Origin: Candidatus Komeilibacteria bacterium RIFCSPHIGHO2_01_FULL_52_14
Lineage (GTDB): Bacteria > Patescibacteriota > Patescibacteriia > UBA1558 > 2-01-FULL-52-15
Direction of reading: 5' to 3'
Length of the DNA stretch: 25,119 nucleotides
NCBI GenBank assembly: GCA_001818365.1
Contig: MHKK01000037.1
Location: 1-25,119, forward strand
Shown one piece after another: positions 21,653-25,119 of this stretch (positions are counted from its first letter, which is position 1; each line of letters opens with the position of its first letter). The notes beneath the pieces are model-generated. The model was given only the letters and a program-made list of their open reading frames with translations, searched no databases and had not been told where the DNA came from. A program made the translations under genes and the position numbers.

Positions 21653-22126
21653 ATGGTAGAGAGTTCTCAAGAGCGAATTCCCCAGCGCACCAACGAGCAG
21701 CCAGCTCCGATGCGGCAGACCGAGCGGGAATCAAAACTCGAGCAGGCGTCCGAGCGTCAACGGTCGGCTGATGAGCAGGCGGCAGCCGCAGTTGCCGCTA
21801 AAATTCGTGAAACCGCGGGTGCCAGACCGGCGATCATGGTGACGGCCAAGGATCCGGAACTCAAAGCAATCGAAGATATTCTTGCCGAGGGTTTGGAGGA
21901 ATTTTTTTTAAACCTGCCGCCGTCGGACCAGCAATCATTTAAACGAACAGGCGAGGAAACGGCGCAGAAAATACGGATTGTCATACGGAAGAAAACATCG
22001 CGCATCAAGGATATCGTTGCATTGATCGCAAAATGGCTTAAAGCGCTCCCCGGCATCAATCGTTTTTTTCTTGAGCAGGAAGCGAAGATCAAGGCCGACA
22101 AGATAGTTCAGCGTTTCCGATTATGA
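21653..22126 (+). CDS. Uncharacterised helical protein coupled to the fused VirD4-like ATPase
   Basis: 157-residue protein that I do not recognise. Residues about 1-60 are low complexity and rich in E, Q, R and A (SQERIPQRTNEQ, RESKLEQASERQR), probably disordered or coiled coil. Residues about 65-157 look folded: DPELKAIEDILAEGLEEFF, LPPSDQQSFKRTGEETA, KIRIVIRKKTSRIKDIVALI, AKWLKALPGINRFFLEQEA. There is no signal peptide or membrane segment. The ATG is at the expected first transcribed base, and an upstream longer frame would run through the promoter. Its TGA overlaps the ATG of the ATPase gene (ATGA, 22123-22126), so the two are made together and probably act together. I recall similar small proteins before such ATPases in other Patescibacteria, from memory only. 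Confidence 0.65.
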   Translation: MVESSQERIPQRTNEQPAPMRQTERESKLEQASERQRSADEQAAAAVAAKIRETAGARPAIMVTAKDPELKAIEDILAEGLEEFFLNLPPSDQQSFKRTGEETAQKIRIVIRKKTSRIKDIVALIAKWLKALPGINRFFLEQEAKIKADKIVQRFRL

Positions 22127-24612
22127 TCTGGCAACTGATCGCGATTCTGATCTTACTTCTGTTTGCTTTCACACTCGTGATCCTTTTTCGCGTTGTTTTG
22201 AAAAATAGAAAGCGCCGCAGCTACAAACACGACATACTGCTCATCACCATACCGAAGTATGCCGATCTTGGTAGCAAGCAGGAAATCCCGATTAAAGAGC
22301 GCCTTTCGCAGGTAGAAAACCTTTTTGCATCGCTCGCGTCAACCCGGGCAGAACGCGGCATCGAGCCCTATTTTACGGGCAGAAGCGACCACTTTGCTTT
22401 GGAAATGGTTTCACATGACGGAAGCATAGGTTTTTACGCAGCACTCCCGCCGCAAGCCACCGAATTTTTTATCCAGCAGACGCAGGCCGTCTACCCGCAC
22501 GCGCACTTTGAGCGCGTCTCCGACTATAATATTTTCCAGCCGCATGCCGCCGTCTTAAGCGGCCATCTCGTCTTCAGGAGGCATTTTATTTTTCCGCTGA
22601 AAACATATCGCTCGTTCGATCACGATCCGATGGATGCCGTGATGAGCGCCCTGTCCAAAATTCCCCGCGATTCGGGAGCCACCATTCAGTTCGTTATTCG
22701 CTCGGCACGCAAGGAATGGCATGCGGAGGGACGTCGCATCAGCAAAGAAGCGTATCGCACCTCGTCGCTTCAGGAAGCGTTGAAGAGCGCAAAATCCAAG
22801 AGCGGTTCTTCTGTGGTTTTCCACGCGCTCGGCAGCACGGCACGCGTCGTCGGCTCGACGTTCGTAAGCACGCCGAAAAAGGACAAAGAAAAAATACCGA
22901 CCATGCAGCAGCATACCTTGACTCCACAGGAACAGGAGGCGGTCAAAGCGATCGAGGAAAAAAATAATAAGGGCGGCTTTGACGTCAACATCCGCATCAT
23001 CGTTTCGGCTCCGGACTCGCAGCATGCGGAAGCGCATCTGCGAAACATCATGAACGCCTTCGGCCAGTACAACAGTTACGAATTCGGCAACGCGTTCAAG
23101 CCGCTCTTTCATCATTCGCACGACAAGATTGTCAATGATTTTATTTACCGGTACTTCAATCCGGCAGCTTCCCTCCTGCTGAACTCAGAGGAAATGGTCT
23201 CACTTTTCCATCTGCCGGAACGCACGACCGTATCCAATGTGCTGTGGCAAAAAGCGCGAAGCGCTCCGCCGCCGATGGAGATGCCCACGGAAGGAATTCT
23301 GTTCGGTCATTCAGTGTATCAGGGAGCGACGGTCGAGGTCCGCATGAAAGACACTGACCGGCAACGGCACGTATACATGATCGGGCAGACCGGTACCGGA
23401 AAATCGAATCTTCTGGAGTCCCTGGCGGTGCAGGACATCAAAAGGGGAGCAGGCGTATGCGTGATCGACCCGCACGGCGATCTGGTTGATCATATTCTGG
23501 GGAATGTCCCTCCTGAGCGGTACAAAGACGTCATTATTTTCGATCCTTCCGATACGGACCGGCCGCTCGCACTCAACATGATGGAATTTACAACGCCGGA
23601 GCAGAAGACCTTTGTCATCAACGAGATGATATATATCTTCGATAAGCTCTATGACCTTAAAACAACCGGGGGCCCCATGTTCGAACAATACATGCGGAAC
23701 ACCATGTTGTTGATGATGGAGGACCCCGCGTCCGGTTCGACGCTGTTGGAAATTCCAAGGGTACTGGCGGACGAAAAATTCAGACGCTACAAGCTCACGA
23801 TGACAAAAAACCCGGTCGTCCGCGATTTCTGGGAGAAGGAAGCCCACAAGGCGGGCGGCGATGCGTCCCTTGCCAACATGGTGCCTTACATCACGAGTAA
23901 GCTGAATCAGTTCATCGCGAACGATATCATGCGGCCGATCATCGCACAGCAGAACAGCTCGTTCAATTTCCGCGACGTGATGGACTCCCAAAAGATACTG
24001 CTGATAAACCTTTCAAAGGGACGCATCGGGGACCTCAACAGCATGCTGCTCGGCATGATCTGCGTCGGGAAACTTTTGATGGCGGCGTTGAGCAGGGTGG
24101 ACGTCGAGAAGGAGCTTCGCAAAGATTTCTACCTTTATATCGACGAGTTTCAGAACTTCGTGACGGAGAGCATTGCCGTCATACTCTCCGAAGCCCGAAA
24201 GTACAAGCTCAACCTGACGATGGCGCATCAGTACATAAATCAGCTGGTGAAGAACAACAACACCAACGTCAAAGACGCCGTCTTCGGCAACGTCGGCACC
24301 ATCATCGCTTTCCGCGTTGGCGTTGACGATGCCGAGCCCATTGCTCAGCAGTTCGCTCCCGTGTTCGATAAATTCGACGTCATGAATATCGAAAAATACC
24401 ATTGCTATATCCGTCTCCTGATCGACAATCAAAACCCGCCGGCGTTCAGTTTTAAGCCGACACGGCCGCCTGCCGGCAACCGGGCCGTTGCGCAGTTACT
24501 CCGTGAGCAGTCCCGTCTCCGCTACGGGCGCCCGCGGGCGGAGCTTGAAAAGGAGATATTCACCCGAACGAGCATACCTGCGGCTCCCGCCCCCTTGCCG
24601 CCGATTGCGTAA
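22123..24612 (+). CDS. Membrane-anchored VirD4/TraG-like ATPase, fused form
   Basis: 829-residue protein that joins in one chain the two parts encoded separately at 7425-8948 and 8948-10687. One membrane segment (about 3-25, LIAILILLLFAFTLVILFRVV) is followed by a basic stop (KNRKRRSYK) and the uncharacterised domain (about 35-380). The ATPase follows: Walker A GQTGTGKS (421-428), GVCVIDPHGDLVDHIL, Walker B YLYIDEFQNF with D674-E675, and SEARKYKLNLTMAHQYINQL. It ends in a Pro/Ala-rich tail without the zinc ribbon of the split form. The family is related to type IV secretion coupling proteins, which pump DNA or protein; no relaxase, VirB4 or pilus assembly gene is in this window, so its cargo is unknown. 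It starts in a 4-nt overlap with the preceding gene. Confidence 0.87.
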   Translation: MIWQLIAILILLLFAFTLVILFRVVLKNRKRRSYKHDILLITIPKYADLGSKQEIPIKERLSQVENLFASLASTRAERGIEPYFTGRSDHFALEMVSHDGSIGFYAALPPQATEFFIQQTQAVYPHAHFERVSDYNIFQPHAAVLSGHLVFRRHFIFPLKTYRSFDHDPMDAVMSALSKIPRDSGATIQFVIRSARKEWHAEGRRISKEAYRTSSLQEALKSAKSKSGSSVVFHALGSTARVVGSTFVSTPKKDKEKIPTMQQHTLTPQEQEAVKAIEEKNNKGGFDVNIRIIVSAPDSQHAEAHLRNIMNAFGQYNSYEFGNAFKPLFHHSHDKIVNDFIYRYFNPAASLLLNSEEMVSLFHLPERTTVSNVLWQKARSAPPPMEMPTEGILFGHSVYQGATVEVRMKDTDRQRHVYMIGQTGTGKSNLLESLAVQDIKRGAGVCVIDPHGDLVDHILGNVPPERYKDVIIFDPSDTDRPLALNMMEFTTPEQKTFVINEMIYIFDKLYDLKTTGGPMFEQYMRNTMLLMMEDPASGSTLLEIPRVLADEKFRRYKLTMTKNPVVRDFWEKEAHKAGGDASLANMVPYITSKLNQFIANDIMRPIIAQQNSSFNFRDVMDSQKILLINLSKGRIGDLNSMLLGMICVGKLLMAALSRVDVEKELRKDFYLYIDEFQNFVTESIAVILSEARKYKLNLTMAHQYINQLVKNNNTNVKDAVFGNVGTIIAFRVGVDDAEPIAQQFAPVFDKFDVMNIEKYHCYIRLLIDNQNPPAFSFKPTRPPAGNRAVAQLLREQSRLRYGRPRAELEKEIFTRTSIPAAPAPLPPIA

Positions 24613-24624
24613 ATCTGGTATAGT
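24595..24624 (+). promoter_or_regulatory. Promoter of the last gene (-35 TTGCCG, 18 nt, extended -10 TGGTATAGT)
   Basis: TTGCCG 24595-24600 lies at the very end of the ATPase gene. After 18 nt comes TATAGT 24619-24624 with TGG before it. Transcription would start near 24631, giving a leader of about 73 nt to ATG 24704. Confidence 0.62.
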
Positions 24625-24632
24625 GAACTTGT

Positions 24633-24703
24633 CAAAAACAAAACAAAAAAGAAAACAAAAACAGAGACAGAATCGAAACACAAACGGCTAAGACAAAAAG
24701 CAA
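24633..24703 (+). promoter_or_regulatory. A-rich, nearly T-free untranslated leader
   Basis: The 71 bases before ATG 24704 are mostly A with scattered C and G and only two T, so the mRNA leader would be unstructured. There is no Shine-Dalgarno sequence. A-rich leaders can help initiation without one. Confidence 0.5.
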
Positions 24704-25119
24704 ATGCCTGATGTAAACAAAATCAAGGAGCTTGAGGAGTTTATTGTCAAACAGGAACTCGAGCTCAAAAAAATGAAAATCATTCTCGAGGAGCTGAAAG
24801 GCAAATCCTCGAGCCAGGCTGTCGACTACGTAATTAAGGCATCCGAGGTCGGCACCGAACACGAATCCGACGAAGGCCTTGTCATTGAAGGTGTGTTTGA
24901 CGGACAGCATATGATAGGGCCGGACGGGAAGAAATATTCCGTTCCGGCGAACTATGCGTCAAAGTCAAAACTCGTGGAAGGTGACATTTTAAAGCTGACG
25001 ATCGACCGCCAAGGCAATTTCATTTATAAACAGATCGGCCCTATCGAACGGAGGCGCCTGATCGGATCGCTCGTCAAGGATCGGGAGAAAGGGGAGTACG
25101 TCGTACTTGCCGGCGATAA
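24704..25119 (+). CDS. Uncharacterised protein with N-terminal coiled coil, cut by the window end
   Basis: The first 138 residues are present; the frame is open to the last base, so the 3' end is missing. Residues about 4-34 are a charged heptad-like helix (IKELEEFIVKQELELKKMKIILEELKG). Next is an acidic linker, then strands that look like a small beta barrel (GLVIEGVFDGQHMIGPDG, KYSVPANYASKSKLVEGDIL, KLTIDRQGNFIYKQIGPIERRRLIGSLVKD). There is no signal peptide. I do not recognise a named family; I recall similar coiled-coil plus beta proteins in Patescibacteria, sometimes labelled by automatic annotation as ribosomal or hypothetical, but I cannot support such a label. ATG 24704 is the only good start; it has its own promoter and an A-rich leader. 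Confidence 0.65.
   Translation, partial: MPDVNKIKELEEFIVKQELELKKMKIILEELKGKSSSQAVDYVIKASEVGTEHESDEGLVIEGVFDGQHMIGPDGKKYSVPANYASKSKLVEGDILKLTIDRQGNFIYKQIGPIERRRLIGSLVKDREKGEYVVLAGD

Noticed and set aside
24632..24910. 92-codon minus-strand frame at the right end
   Set aside because: Opposite the A-rich leader and the coiled-coil gene; the translation (rich in F and L) just reflects A-rich sequence on the other strand.
1..25119. tRNA, rRNA or other structured RNA genes, and riboswitches
   Set aside because: No cloverleaf, CCA end, rRNA-like block or riboswitch-like leader was found in the short intergenic gaps.

Overview
The window looks like a piece of a Patescibacteria (Candidate Phyla Radiation) chromosome, most likely from the Parcubacteria side. 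The reasons are a SecD with a parvulin prolyl-isomerase domain inside its periplasmic loop, a SecA with insertions I associate with this group, a sigma region 4 + HARE-HTH protein with no sigma region 2, two VirD4/TraG-like ATPases joined to an uncharacterised membrane-domain family, and short tightly packed genes. TGA is used as a normal stop (for example at 152-154 and 536-538), so this is not a code-25 lineage such as Gracilibacteria. No 16S or ribosomal protein gene is present, so the finer taxonomy is an inference.

Layout. 1-154: 3' end of murB. 188-3404: hpf (ribosome hibernation) and secA. 3545-6185: secD-secF, closed by a terminator at 6214-6237. 6300-12023: sigma4/HARE-HTH regulator, a split membrane protein + VirD4-like ATPase pair, then two tandem type IV pilin-like genes that each carry a 120-bp in-frame palindromic repeat in the prepilin leader. 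12144-17541: a heat-shock operon behind a CIRCE operator (hrcA-grpE-hsp20-zinc ribbon protein-dnaK-DUF3467-dnaJ). 17728-19359: an SPFH/band-7-like membrane protein. 19413-19518: three stem-loops between convergent genes. 19526-21606 (minus strand): dus and corA, separated by a heptamer-repeat hairpin. 21653-24612: a small helical protein and the fused version of the membrane-domain/VirD4-like ATPase. 24704-end: a truncated coiled-coil protein. No stretch over 300 bases lacks a gene.

How the genes work together. SecA, SecD and SecF form the motor and the accessory pump of protein export; the parvulin in SecD probably helps fold exported chains. HrcA, GrpE, Hsp20, DnaK and DnaJ form a complete HrcA-controlled chaperone set, and two small conserved proteins share the transcript. 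The pilins and the nearby ATPase pair suggest a cell-surface or DNA/protein transfer function, but that link is by neighbourhood only.

The most general regulatory observation is that many promoters (hpf, secD, the sigma4/HARE gene, dus, corA, the 21653 gene) have their -10 box so close to the ATG that the mRNA would be leaderless or have a leader of about 10 nt or less. Most other starts have no Shine-Dalgarno sequence. The SPFH-like gene, with a perfect AGGAGG, is the clear exception. Several starts were therefore moved downstream of the longest open frame.
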